This document shows positions 22,886 through 35,089 of a stretch of DNA of 64,000 nucleotides, piece by piece; positions within the stretch are counted from its first letter, which is position 1, and every line of letters starts with the position of its first letter. The notes below the pieces were generated by a model. That model ran no database searches. It saw nothing but the letters and a program-made list of their open reading frames with translations, and was not told the origin of the DNA. The DNA is from Cenococcum geophilum 1.58 (taxonomy: Eukaryota; Ascomycota; Dothideomycetes; Gloniales; Gloniaceae), in assembly GCA_001692895.1 (NCBI GenBank), contig KV748179.1:2776095-2840094 (forward strand). The letters run 5' to 3'. The position numbers and the translations under genes were made by a program.

Positions 22886-25800
22886 ATGGCAGAGCAGACC
22901 AATTCAAGGGGTGGAATGCGTGACGACTCTCCTCCAAGAACGCCGAGGACGGGCTTCTCAAGGCTTCAAAAGGGCAAGACGTCTATGCGCGCGCTTAACA
23001 CCCGGCCTACTCAACAAGAGACCTTCCTCGACGATTCCACCCCAGTCGACAATCACAGAAATGGAGAGAGGGAATTTGATAGATTGAGGGATTCCCATGA
23101 TTTGTCCTTTGCCGATGGCACCAGAGATTCCGTTGTGGACAATATGCTGCTGTCACTGGACCAGCTCCCGACCGGCGCTCCCTCCTTTCCCAGTCACACT
23201 GCGCTTTATTCGAATTTTGACGACGACCATTTCTTCACCTCCGCCAATTCTCAATACGCTCCGCCAAAACCTTCACGACTTCGTGGTCACACATATACTT
23301 CTTCCTACTCCTCCGACTACGAGCCCCCTCCCGATGACACATCCAGCCGATATTCGAGTCACCATTCACGAGGACGGAGGAGTAATAGTAGTTCAAACTT
23401 TCAGAATGGCCTTAGTAGAATTGAGAGTCTGAGGGGAGGATTCAATTCTGCGAGGATCAGCGCCGACACGCAGTCAAAAGGCGTATTCAGCGATCCACCC
23501 GTCTCGGCGCACGTTCGAGGAGGTGGAAAGAAGGGAAGCAAGGGCAGTGGCTCATCTAGCATGGACTTTGGCTATAGCCAAGTTTTGGGTACACATCGTT
23601 TAGCTTTTGGAAACCGCTCTGCTAGTTTTGATCACAGTTACGGTGATCGGACGCGGGCATCCCCTGCGCAAGGATTCTCGAATACAGTATTGGATAGGGG
23701 CCGACCCCAAGCCACGGCATACAACCACTACGACGCTGCTCCGGAGCCAACTGTGCCCGTAGGACCTAGGAGGCCGCAAGAACCACCAGCGACCTCTCCT
23801 ATATACCCACCACAACCGAGTTACGCCCCTCCTCAGGCACCTGTCCCTCAACGTAAAAATAGTATTCGATCCTCAACGGGCAAAACTCTCCGGAAGGGCA
23901 GAAGCCACACACAAGAGTCGAATATGAGGTCACAGGCGAATGATTTTTTTAACGCGAGCAATCTACGCGAACTACCCCCGATCCCAGCTTTTACGGATCC
24001 ACCAGCACCCAGTCCAACCGTGGCTCTACGCAAAGCACCCATGGCTTCTCCAACCGCCTCAAATGCCCCTAAAGAAAAGCAGGGCTTCTTCAGACGCGTC
24101 TTTTGGTCCTCCAAGAATCATCATCCTCCCCAACATCACGAAGCCTCCTTAGCTCCTCCCCAACTACCTCCAGTCGATATTTATCCTGTAGATGATACCC
24201 CCAATCGCCCTAAAACAACCCAAGGGAGTAGTCATCACATTGCTTCACAGCTTAAATACTTACCCAAATCACCTCCTCAAACCGCCCCAGCAGCTGCCAA
24301 AGAGCTACCGCAGCCGGAACCGCAACCGCAGCAACCACCAGCACCAACGCTGAACAAGAAGCATTCTTCATTCTTCCGACGGCGGAAGAAGTCAGTGTCG
24401 GAGACTGCACTACCGCCCGTAATGCCACTACAATTAATGCCTGCCGCCCAACCAAGTCCCTCCATAAGTAGTTTGCGAAAGGTAATGAATCCATACCTAA
24501 GCGATCTAGCGAGTCCTGGGGAGACATATTATGACAGTCGGGAATACCAGCCCGCCGGGGAGGATAAGACAAACGGTGAGCATATCGGTGGCTTCTCGCC
24601 AGGATATGCGCCCCATAAAGATGCAACCGTCCGTACGGTCAAGCCGAGTTCCCGTGGTACTGATAATAGCGTATCGTCTTCGCGGGGAGAAGCAATTAAA
24701 ACCTCCCACTCCCTTAACACTGAGAGCCCCAAACTGAAATTAAAGATGAAGCGCGGTCGGACAAACCTCACCAATCCACACGACGACTCTTTCCTTGCAG
24801 ACAGCAGTGGAAATGAGGATAGAAGTGGAGGTGTCACACCTTCGGGGAAGAGCCCGACGTTTGGCCTTCCAGACGAGACGCGGAGGCCTAAAATCTGCCC
24901 CACATCTCCATCCATCCTCCAATTTCCCATGCGCGGCAAAGAAAGCGAAACACCACGGCGGAAAGCGAATATTGGTGAGAAGAGATCAGAGCTGCTCAGT
25001 TCACATGTCCTCGACATTGGCAAGTCATCACCTTCGGCTGACGGTGAGGACGATGGATGGGTTATCACTACGCCCATCAAGAAGCTCTCTTTCTTGAGCG
25101 CATCTAGTAGGACCAATCGTGTATGGATTGAACCTACTTCATCGGAGGAGAAGTTTGACGAGCCGGAACTACTGTCCCTTCCTCTTGAAGGTGCTCGAAC
25201 TTCGCAGAAAGTCTCTCCAACTACCGAGCAAGCAACCCCATCCTCCACGAGCGATATCTTCCAATCGGCCACTAGTCTGCCTGTCGTGCAAGTTGATGGA
25301 GGTGACATTGGTGAGGGTGGGGTTGTGGATGGGTTCGGTAAAGATCGCTCCTCCCAAGACGAAGAGCCCACAAAAGAAGACAGGGATAGAGCTTTGAAGA
25401 TATTCAATGGAGAAGAGGACCTCGTCACCAAAGCTGAGGCTGCTGGAATGCTAGGGGATGTCAGCCCGACAAGCTCGCGAACTCGAAAAGCATACATGGA
25501 TCTGTTCGACTGGTCTGGCCTCAACATTCTGTCTGCGATGAGGGATCTCTGCGGCAAGCTTGTTCTCAGGGCAGAGACACAACAAGTGGATCGTATCCTC
25601 ATGTCATTTTCCGAACGATGGTGCGAGTGCAATCCCAATCATGGCTTCAAGGCGACAGGTCAGTTTTTCTAGCCCCAACCATGCGCGAGTCCTTCCCACT
25701 AATATTGACTACCTAGATGTTGTGCATACTATTTGTTACTCCGTCCTTCTCCTCAACACTGACCTACATCTTGCTGATATCGAATCGAGAATGACTCGAA

Positions 25801-27773
25801 ACCAATTCGTCAAGAACACTCTCCCCACAATCCGTCGTGTAAGTGCAGAAGCAGCCCCGGATGTGTTTGATGACACTCTACGGCCACAAACAACACAGGC
25901 CAGAGGGGGGATTCCATGGTCAGAGCCGAGTTCACCCGCCGCTGAATCTCCAACATTTCCACCTGAAGTCTCAGAAGAGCGACCTTCCCTTGAAACCAAG
26001 AGGTCTCGCAATCGACTCTCCGTCAGGCCCCCTGTACGAACAGGCTCTGACGGCCTCCTTACGACGCCCGACTCAGCTCACGCGGATAATTGCAATGTCC
26101 TTGTAAAAGCGCCATACGAAGGCTCTGCCAAAGGCTGGGAATTCCAGGTTGAGATTGTGTTGAAAGACTTCTACAATTCAATCCGACAACAGCGATTGCC
26201 TTTGCATGGTGCAGTACAAACTCATGACCAACCATCCACAAATAGTCTTTCCGTCAGTTCTATGTTGCGGCGTACTCCAAGCGTTTTGAGCAAGGCACCT
26301 TCCGATACCGCCAGCTACCGTGGGCGGTCCCAAACCGATTTCCGCAGCGTAGCAGCCCGCTGGAACTCCAAGACACGATCTAGGTCGCGAATGTACCCAA
26401 CCTCCACGATCGGATCAAGCAGGACCAGTCTGGACGATCAGTCTGTTTGGAGCCCCGCTGGATCTAGTACTTGGAGCAAATATTCCTTTGGTAAAACCCA
26501 GACATCCATGTCTATGGAGTCTCTTGGGTCGCAATTTGCCCACGGGGATTATCAACAGTCCATCGGATTCGCCAATGCTCTTAGCCAAGCTATCATTCGT
26601 GAGGAAGGCATGACCATTACAAGTTCCGAGGAGTTCAGCCGTGTCGCACCACTTCTTGAAGACGAAACGCTTGAGCTTGCGGGAGCGCCTTGGGCGAAGG
26701 AAGGTATTCTGAAGCACAAACATCATCTCGAATCACTTGACAAAAAGGCCAAAGACCGTAATTGGAACGAGTGCTTCGCTGTCATTGAGAAGGGTTACAT
26801 GCGTCTCTTCTCATTCAGCATGAACTCAAAATCCTTGCGCCAGAAAAACAAGTTTCGGCCTTCTGCTGGTAGCGTTGTCGGTGGTGGCAACTGGATGGAC
26901 AATGCGGAAGCTTTAGGTAGCTTCTTGCTTAGACAGTCGATCGCCAGCGCTCTTCCTCCGCCAGGATACTCAAAGTCAAGGCCACATGTCTGGGCTTTGT
27001 CTCTGCCTACAGGTGCTGTGCACCTCTTCCAAGTCGGTACGCCAGATATTGTGAAAGAGTTCGTATCAACAGCAAATTACTGGTCTGCAAGATTATCTAA
27101 GGAACCCCTCGTTGGCGGCGTCAGCAACATTGAATATGGCTGGGGTGAGAATGTCATCAATCCAGCACTGATCCGACAAGATAGCGCACCTTCGAATAGC
27201 GTCTCCATACCACGTCCGAGCATGCAAAGCTCGATTCGCAGCTCTATGGATCACACTTCTGGAACTGTCAAAGCGAGACTGCCCGGCGACAAAGTACCTC
27301 TATCTGAGTGGTGCCCACCGACGCAGAGCATGATGGCTAGCAACCTGATGGAGGTCGATCAGCTAAAGGCCCTAACTGCATATGTTAAGAATATCGAGGA
27401 CGAGCTGGCCCGCCACAATGAATTGCGGGCGCCTATGCTCATTACTGTAAGTATTATCAGATCTCTCACAGTTTTTTTTCAAGGTACTAATACTATTTTG
27501 CAGTTCTCTCCTCGCCACCCCAACGCTGCTAAAGCCATGGCAAACTGGGAACGCAAATCGTCGTATCTCCTCCGGGAAATAGTCAAGTTTCGCACGTACA
27601 TCGACTCGCTTACTGCTGCACAGTTTCTAAAAGAAAAGATCTATGCTGAGCGTGAGGCCGAGGCGGCCAAGAACGAAATTCATGGCAACGAGAATATCGC
27701 CGCCGAGTCTACTGTTATTGATACTGATGGTGGGGTCGTAGCTACCCGGAACTCCGAGCTCATTGCCGCATAG
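22886..27773 (+). CDS. Sec7-PH Arf guanine-nucleotide exchange factor (Syt1-like)
   Basis: Three exons (22886-25658, 25717-27446, 27504-27773) give 4773 nt and 1590 residues in phase. Residues 1 to ~820 are Ser/Pro-rich and probably disordered. The Sec7 domain runs from about 830 to 975. It includes the glutamate finger in LVLRAETQQVDRIL (Glu about 897) and the helix motif CYSVLLLNTDLH split from the first half by intron 1. A PH domain covers about 1250-1385 (WAKEGILKHKH... HVWALSLPTGAVHLFQ), followed by a helical tail (WERKSSYLLREIVKFR). Sec7 domains load GTP onto Arf GTPases at Golgi or plasma membranes; yeast Syt1 has the same order. I chose ATG 22886 for its ACCATGG context. Intron 2 is 57 nt, has no stop and preserves frame, so a retained form is possible. 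Confidence 0.9.
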
Positions 27774-30700
27774 ATTTTTTTGGACCCTGCTAATGCCTGT
27801 TTTGCTTTCTTTCATAGCCCTCGCCCCTCTTCAGCGGACCATGCGACGGCTTCGTCTACTTCATTCTTCCCGCTCTTATCTCCACCCTTAGTCGGAGCCT
27901 TAAAAAATTCATATATATTTGTAATTGTGCGTTTTTCGAAGACCAAACTTCAAATCTCACTTTTTCAGCGAACGGGAGTGCTCCTTTACATGCGGACATT
28001 TTTGTGTCCTTGCCTGATCCAGTTTCCTTTGTCTTGAGCACCGCGCCGGAGAGCAACGATTGACGGAATGTACGACGGGAATTTTATCTTCTTTTATTGG
28101 CTAAAGGGTTTTGGGCTTCTCAAATTGGGCGGACGTTTTATCTATTCTACATTGTGCATATCACGACGCTCTCTAATGAGCGCTTGTGCGGGGCGCAGAT
28201 GGTCTTTGTATTCTTAGATGAGAAAGTATACCCGGGCTCGATTGTCCCCACGGAGACATTGGAATTGGTTCGCATCATCACGTACTATCGTATAATAAGG
28301 AACGAGTGGACCTGTCTATGCTGCTCTTGCCTAAATTCTTGTGTACTAAAATTTGAGGCATGAAAAAGGAATTACCGGGAATTTTCCCTACATTTTGTAC
28401 TACATCCTTTTGACTGAAGCACATTCACGACCTATCAAATCATCATGCTCAACGCTACATGTGCTATCTAGACCATCCTGCCAAGGATCCTTATGCCTAT
28501 ACCGATAGACTATACCATAGGGTGCGCAACTACCTGATCTGCACATGGCGGAGGGCGATCAGCATAAGTAGGTTTAGTGACTCTAACAATTGCAACTTGT
28601 GGGGCCCCTGTTGCAATTAAAGTCAACGCCGTGTCGCAACGTCCTTGGTGGGAGCAGTTTGTTGGCAGACTGATCTTTCTCAGCATCTGACTCTGACGCA
28701 CGAATTGTACTTCACGCTTCCCCTTAGCTAGTGAAGATGAGTATTATTGATCAACGTACTAAGCGGGGTAGGACTCATTTAGGTATTTCCATGCTAGAAA
28801 GGCTTCCGACAAGCGTTTAGATGCCTCTAGAGGGTCATTAGGTAAACAAAAGCCTCCTCAAAAGACTATCAAAATCGTCCTTAAGCTAATAGCGAAGTAG
28901 CTGAAACCACTCCTAAAAGCGCGATTGGACAACGTTATTATGCATTTACCTCTACATAGTATGTAGTAGGTTATATTAAAGTTGTCAGCCCGATTTGAGA
29001 CAGTCAGGTAGGACAACTTGATTTGTTGTATTGTTAAGGGTATCTTGAATCACTTTAATTACGATGCTATTAAGGTTTGATTAAAAGCCGCTCTTTTTAG
29101 GAGCCGCTGCTATGGATGCCGTTCTCCGGATTGTCACTGGGAGGCATAGCCGAGGGTGGACTTATTAATTGAAATGAGAGTATCATTAAAGGGCAATTAC
29201 CAAAATCATACCAAAGAGCGCCACTTTGAATACGATGTCTTCTCAGAGTTATGAAAGCTAAATGCTACCATAACATGAAGATTATTCGCTCGGGGCAATT
29301 ATAACATGCTCGAGTAATAATGTAATCGAGTGCTTATTAAATGGTGTCTACATAGTATGCTGTAAATTTTCAGCTGTGGAAAGGATGTAAGAAGGTTAGA
29401 ATCAAAAGCATTAAACCCTGGAAAAAGTTGTCATCTCAGTGTGGCTTACAATTAGGGGTTTGACAAACTCAATTAAAACGGACTTTAGTTTAGACGTTAT
29501 ATTAAACGGAAAACAAGGGTAGAGATCCCCAAATAGAAGGATGGACTGCAGTTCTGGCTCTGAACTCGTACCCATTGTTCATTGAATGGTGTATGTATCT
29601 CATCCAGATTACGCAGACAGCAGCAAGGAGAAAATAGATAAAGTAGCCAGCAGCCGTTATCGGTGGACTGACGTAGGTCCGGGCTATGCACGAAATTGTT
29701 GAACCTAGGAGCCCAGTCGTGTCAGGGAGCGCAAGGCTAGAGTCGTCATCAATCTCAACCTTCGGAGCCCTTGTGTGAAAAAATTTGACAAGCTTACGCG
29801 GGCATAGGATGTGGCGTGAAGACAAGGGTCAAGCTCGAATAGGGTGCAAATCCCGACCACTTCTAGCATCGTATCCTAAAGAAGAAGCGCCAGACTTTGA
29901 AATCCGACTAGCCGTGCCAATCAAAATATACCCCGAAGGCGACCAAATACCCCAGCCTAAGCACGGATACTTCGGGGGTCACAAGCGAACAATTATATGC
30001 TCTTTTAGTCATGTTTCTCTTGACGTCCGTGGGGCGTCCCACTCTTGTCAAAACTTCCCCGAGCCTCCTTTCGCCCCATCCACGTGGAAATTACTCTCGG
30101 ACCAAATCGTGGCTTGGCAGGGTCTAGAGATACGTATCCAGGAATCGTACTAGAGTTGCCGGGGGACGAACGTGTGGCCGACAAGGAGTGACCGGGAACG
30201 CAATGAGGTCCAGATGTATCGCATGGAAGGGGTCCTACTTGGATTGCGAAAACAGTACCCCCAGTCCCCCTGCACACGAATGATAAACCTGTAAGATGCC
30301 AGAAAAACTGCATCCAGATCTTGGAGCGCTTCAGCAAGATGTCTGGCCCTTGAGTTGGGCCAATCTACTTTAGAATTCCAAAGTCTCCCTCGTCTTGTCC
30401 TGTGGCTATGATAAGGCGTAAGACTTCTTAATATAGCAATACTGGGAGCTGAGAGGCAATCGGCATGTGTATGGTTCGGGTTGCGATTTCAAAGTAAGCC
30501 AGCTAAAGTCTAGGTCCTATCAGTACTGTAGAAGCTCACCGTTGTTTATCAAGGACAGAGATCCTACAGCTGGAGCCGGATCATTGGCGCCAGCAACACC
30601 TTCAACCTGTTGTGTTAAAGTTGTGCAGTATGCAGCAGTAACAGCAGTGGCAGCGAATTAAGCAGAGACATTACCGTTCAGAGCGACTGATTCTAGCTCT

Positions 30701-32102
30701 TCACTCAACGTCCTCGACCGCTCCGCGCTTCGGTGTTGCATAGGATGAAAACAGAAGCTTCCGGGGAGGGCGGAGGCTCAGGAGATGTCGTCGGCGGTGT
30801 CTCTATGTTGCATCGAATATCTTGATTGAAGCCATGAGAGATGGTGGTGCGGTGAAGGCGGAGAGAAGTTGAGGTGGTTGAGAGGATAAGTATAGCTTCA
30901 CGCGCATCTAGAGAACGACTTGGGTAATTGCGACAACTTCATTGGACAATTGGTGCCATAGAGTTAAATGCAACATGCTGCAGGCAGACCTGCACTGCCG
31001 CGAAGACTGCTAAACATGGGGATTTAAGCATAGGTAGAGGGTCACAGGGCCGCAGAGCCACAGGGCCACAGTGCCAACACTGGGTGTAGGGCTATGTTGT
31101 GGTGGATGTCGTGGTGGTTCTCGGTCTTCACCGCTCGGTTACCCATGTTTACGCAAGCCACATTTTCCGCAGACAGAGCTCTAGGCAGGAATACACGGGT
31201 TTTTTTTCTTTTACTGATCGGACGAGCTGCAGCACGATGAGAGAGAAACGGGAAAGGCTCACATCAGAACACATTAGAACACACGACGCGATTGGGGCAG
31301 AGTCGCTTCGATTGGGCTGTAATTGGCGGCATTGGTGGTCGGCACGTCGCTGGTGGGACTCCTTCCCATGTCAAGTACAACTGCTGCCAGCTGTGCAGCC
31401 ATGTCCAGCCATGTCCAGCCATTTCGGGCATCCGAAAATCTTAGTTCTGACCGTCTGCTGCCCGGACAGGCCGCGGAAGCAACAGCCACAAAGGGGCTTG
31501 ATGGTTCGACGGTCGAACACCAGCAGTATGATGGTCTAGAAAGCGCCTGAGAGCTGCGATTGGAGGCGCAAAAGCTTCGGAGCGGCAAAGGAGATTGGAG
31601 CTCGAGCTCTTTCCAACGTGGTGGAAAATGAAGAGGTGCCATAGAGAGGTGGACAAGGCCCTTCGCTTCGCACTGGGCTTCTCGGCGCGGCCCTCTGGCG
31701 TTTCGTGGCTCTACACCCCGACCCTTCAACACCATCATTTCGCCGGGGTTATACGCTACAACGTCGTGCAGGAGTTTGTCAAAGTAACCTCAAAAAGCCC
31801 ATCCTCCTCTGTCGTCCGTTTTCGTTGGCCATCACATCACCGCCTCCGGTCTCGTCGTCTTTCAGCCCTATCAAGTGACCCCGCGGTGTTGAAAACCTCC
31901 ACCTCGACCCTCCACCTCGCAAACATACTTAAGAACCGACCACGATCCTATTCCACCGCGCATCAATTCTCATACCAGCCATATACTCTCCGTACATTCG
32001 ACATACCTCAGCGATACCTGTAACACTTTCCACTAAATACCCGCCCTTCCGCCTTGAGCCATATTCCAGCGTGCCGACCTCGGCATATTGCTACACAATA
32101 CC
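27774..32102. other. 4.3-kb intergenic region, no supported gene
   Basis: Several overlapping open frames exist (for example 29785-30153 plus and 29502-29825 minus, the latter with one hydrophobic stretch). None shows a known domain or a consistent exon chain. The part from about 28740 to 29480 is AT-richer and may be an old decayed repeat. The last 300 bp before 32103 are pyrimidine-rich and are likely the metacaspase promoter and leader. Confidence 0.45.
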
Positions 32103-33883
32103 ATGTCTTACTATCCAGGACAGAATTTTCAAGGTGGCCAGCCTCATCATGGAGGGGGCTATGGAGCTCCGCCGCCGCAGAACTATGGCCAGCCTCAAGG
32201 ATATCCTCCGCAGCAATACCCGCCGTAAGTTGCACTGGTTCGCCGCCACGTTCCTAAGCTGACTCTTACTGCAGGCCGCAACAGTATGGCGGTTATCCAC
32301 CTCAAGCGCCCCCCTCCCCACAACCACCTTATAACGGCTATGGGCAACCGACTCCTCCGCCGCAACAGTATGGTGGTTATCACCAGGTGCGTGGAACACG
32401 GAACTTGACCAACATGCTCTGCTTACACGTTGTCCAGACTCCCCCACCGGCGCCACAGTATGGTGGATATCCTCCTCCAAACCAAGGCGCGCCTCCGCAA
32501 GGCGCACCTCCAGGACAGTATCCCAGACCGGGTAATTGATAGATCGTAATCCATTCTGCGTAAATTCTGACAACGTAACCTAGGGGTGATGCCGACAGTA
32601 AACAGTAACCAATGGACACACGGTAACCACAACGCGCCTCCGCCTCCTCCGACCCAAGCACAAAATTTCGGGCCGGGAGCTCCAGCAGGCTACACTTTCC
32701 AATACTCTAGTTGTAACGGACGAAGGAAAGCTCTACTGATCGGCATTAACTACTTCGGACAACGTGGGCAACTGCGGGGATGCATCAACGACGTCAAAAA
32801 CATGTCAACCTACCTGAACGGCCATTTTGGTTATAAACGGGAAGATATGGTAATCCTGACCGATGACCAGCAGAACCCTATGAGCCAGCCGACTAAGGTA
32901 AACATTTTACGGGCGATGCATTGGCTTGTGAAAGACGCCCATCCTGACGATTCCTTGTTCTTCCACTATTCAGGTACGATTTTCGATATTTAATCTTTTA
33001 AGCCGTGCTAAGGGTTGCGTAGGACATGGTGGTCAGACAAAGGATCTTGATGGCGATGAAGATGACGGTTATGATGAGGTTATTTACCCTGTTGACTTTA
33101 GGACTGCGGGTCACATTGTTGATGATGAGATGCACCGAATTATGTACGTCTTGTGTCACCGAAATGACCGCGACGTGAACTAATCTTGGACACTCTAGGG
33201 TGGCTCCTCTTCAGCCAGGTGTCCGTCTGACTGCCATATTCGACTCGTGCCACTCCGGCTCAGCTCTCGACCTTCCGTATATCTACTCCACCCAAGGTGT
33301 CCTCAAGGAACCCAACCTTGCCAAAGAGGCTGGCCAAGGCTTGCTCGGCATTGTTTCCTCATATGCTCGGAAAGATATTAGTGGGATGATTTCGAACGCT
33401 TCAGGCTTGTTTAAGAAGATCACGTCCGGTGATGAGGTATACCAAAGGAACTTACGGACGAAGACCTCGCCTGCGGATGTGATCATGTGGTCCGGCAGCA
33501 AAGATACTCAGACTTCGTAAGTTACAATGCTTTTCACTTATTTCAACTTACCAAGCACATCCGCAAACTCCAACGTCAATAAAATATACTTCTTCAAACT
33601 CGACAATCTAACAGGTGTTTTATTAGAGCGGACGCGTCAATTGGCGGTGAGGCGACAGGAGCGATGTCTTGGGCGTTCATCAATGCACTTAAGAAAAACC
33701 CGAACCAGAGCTACGTGCAACTGCTCAACAGTATCCGTGATGAGCTGGAGGGCAAGTACACTCAAAAGCCACAGCTCAGCTGCAGCCATCCACTGAGTAA
33801 GCTTCACCATTCGCCCGTTTTCCATTTGCATTATAACTAACCGCCAGATCCCGCTAGATACCAATTTACTGTATGTGATGTAA
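32103..33883 (+). CDS. Type I metacaspase
   Basis: Eight exons (32103-32224, 32275-32386, 32438-32531, 32584-32973, 33023-33143, 33199-33516, 33627-33796, 33858-33883) give 1353 nt and 450 residues. The N-terminal ~135 residues form a Gly/Tyr/Pro/Gln prodomain with QQYGGY repeats, typical of type I fungal metacaspases. The p20 domain starts [14 protein letters not shown]. The catalytic His is at 241 in HYSGHGGQ, whose codon is joined across an intron, and the catalytic Cys is at 297 in DSCHSGS. The p10 part contains [15 protein letters not shown] and GAMSWAFI, and the protein ends NTNLLYVM. Metacaspases are Ca2+-dependent Arg/Lys-specific proteases involved in proteostasis, ageing and cell death. 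The last exon is only 26 nt; I chose it because it gives the conserved family C-terminus. Confidence 0.93.
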
Positions 33884-35089
33884 ATCGTAGCTGAAGAGTC
33901 GGCGGGTCGAGTATTCTTACTAGTTTCCTAAGTAGGAGACTGGATATTTATGATGGCTGGGGCGCTTTGTGGGACTTCAACTGTACATAGCTGGATATTC
34001 ATACCACTGGCTTTGGAGGCGTCTGGTGTAAATGAACAAGTTTTCGCTCTTTCGGCTCATATGGGTTGAACAATTCCATGATAGTGGCATAGTTCATGCA
34101 TTCATTACCTATCATGGCATTGGGCGCATGAATAAGCAGTGCAGGGATCAAGTCGGGATCGAATCGGGGGGGAACAAGTCTGCCCTCCAGCATGGCGGTA
34201 CTTTTCCCCCAGGTGCCGAGGTTTCCCTATAGGCTTTGAAATGCGTTCGGTGATGCGCTCGCTTTAGTCGTGGCCGCAACACAAATGAAAGCTCCAACGA
34301 CCTCAGACTGCGCCGTGTAGCGAAATTCTTGTCATTACCCTGGCTAACCAGCAACTTCCTCAGCCCTCAGCCGCAATCGCCTTGGAGCTATTCTGCACCC
34401 TCGGGAGTCGTACGCGGGGGCACCAGGCATGGACAAATAGGTCGTGGCACAACTTTCTTACTAAGAAGCTTCTTTAGCGTAAAATTCTAAAAGCTGGTAA
34501 GAGATAAACTTTTAAAAAATTTATGCTAAGTATAAAGTTATTAATGGGCTGTGTATACGAAACTTTAGACGATTTTATTCAACGTGTGGTTGTTAAACCT
34601 CAGTTGTTCTTCGCATGGGCAAAAAAAAGTGTGCCACGACTTATTTGTCCACGCCTGGCACGGCCTCAAAGCTGGCTGACGACGTCTAAATGGCCTGTGC
34701 ACCCTCGCTCCAAAAACTCCAGATTATTGCCCCGCAACTTCACTACAGCATGCTAGCAAAGGCTCATCTATCCTTGATTCCGCTAACGCCCCGTCCAATA
34801 AGCCACCGGCTTATGCTGCTGCTAGGAAGCTCCCCGCGCGTGACGTACTCACACTTAAATCCCAAGGCGTGGGAAAGGCCCAATTCTCTCGCGCCGTCTG
34901 GGGCTGGGCTAGGCTGTGGACGCGGAGAAGATACTCGTAGAAAGAAGTATTTTATACCTGCTGCAATATATATGACTTTGAAACTTTCCTCGCAGCTTCC
35001 TGCTTTTGACCCTCTAGCGCTTCTCTCCCCCTCATCTTGTTTTGCTAGCTACTGCTGCGACTGCTGTTACTTTTGTGAACTCCTCCGCA
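33884..35089. other. Intergenic region with one short TIR element
   Basis: No gene is supported. Open frames at 34032-34354 on both strands have no domains. The only structured feature is the inverted-repeat element at 34424-34657. Confidence 0.5.
34424..34657. mobile_element. MITE-like element, 234 bp, CAGG...CCTG ends
   Basis: About 30 bp at the left (CAGGCATGGACAAATAGGTC, then GTGGCACA) are repeated inverted at the right end with two or three differences. The core is AT-rich. GCAC borders both ends (34420-34423 and 34658-34661), but an 8-bp duplication is not evident. CAG...CTG ends suggest a hAT-type MITE; this is an inference. Confidence 0.55.

Noticed and set aside
24529..25638. 369-codon minus-strand open frame
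   Set aside because: It is antisense to the first exon of the Sec7-PH gene, with no domain and no homology visible.
29502..30337. Minus-strand frames, one with a possible membrane segment
   Set aside because: They could not be joined into a consistent exon chain and no domain is recognised.
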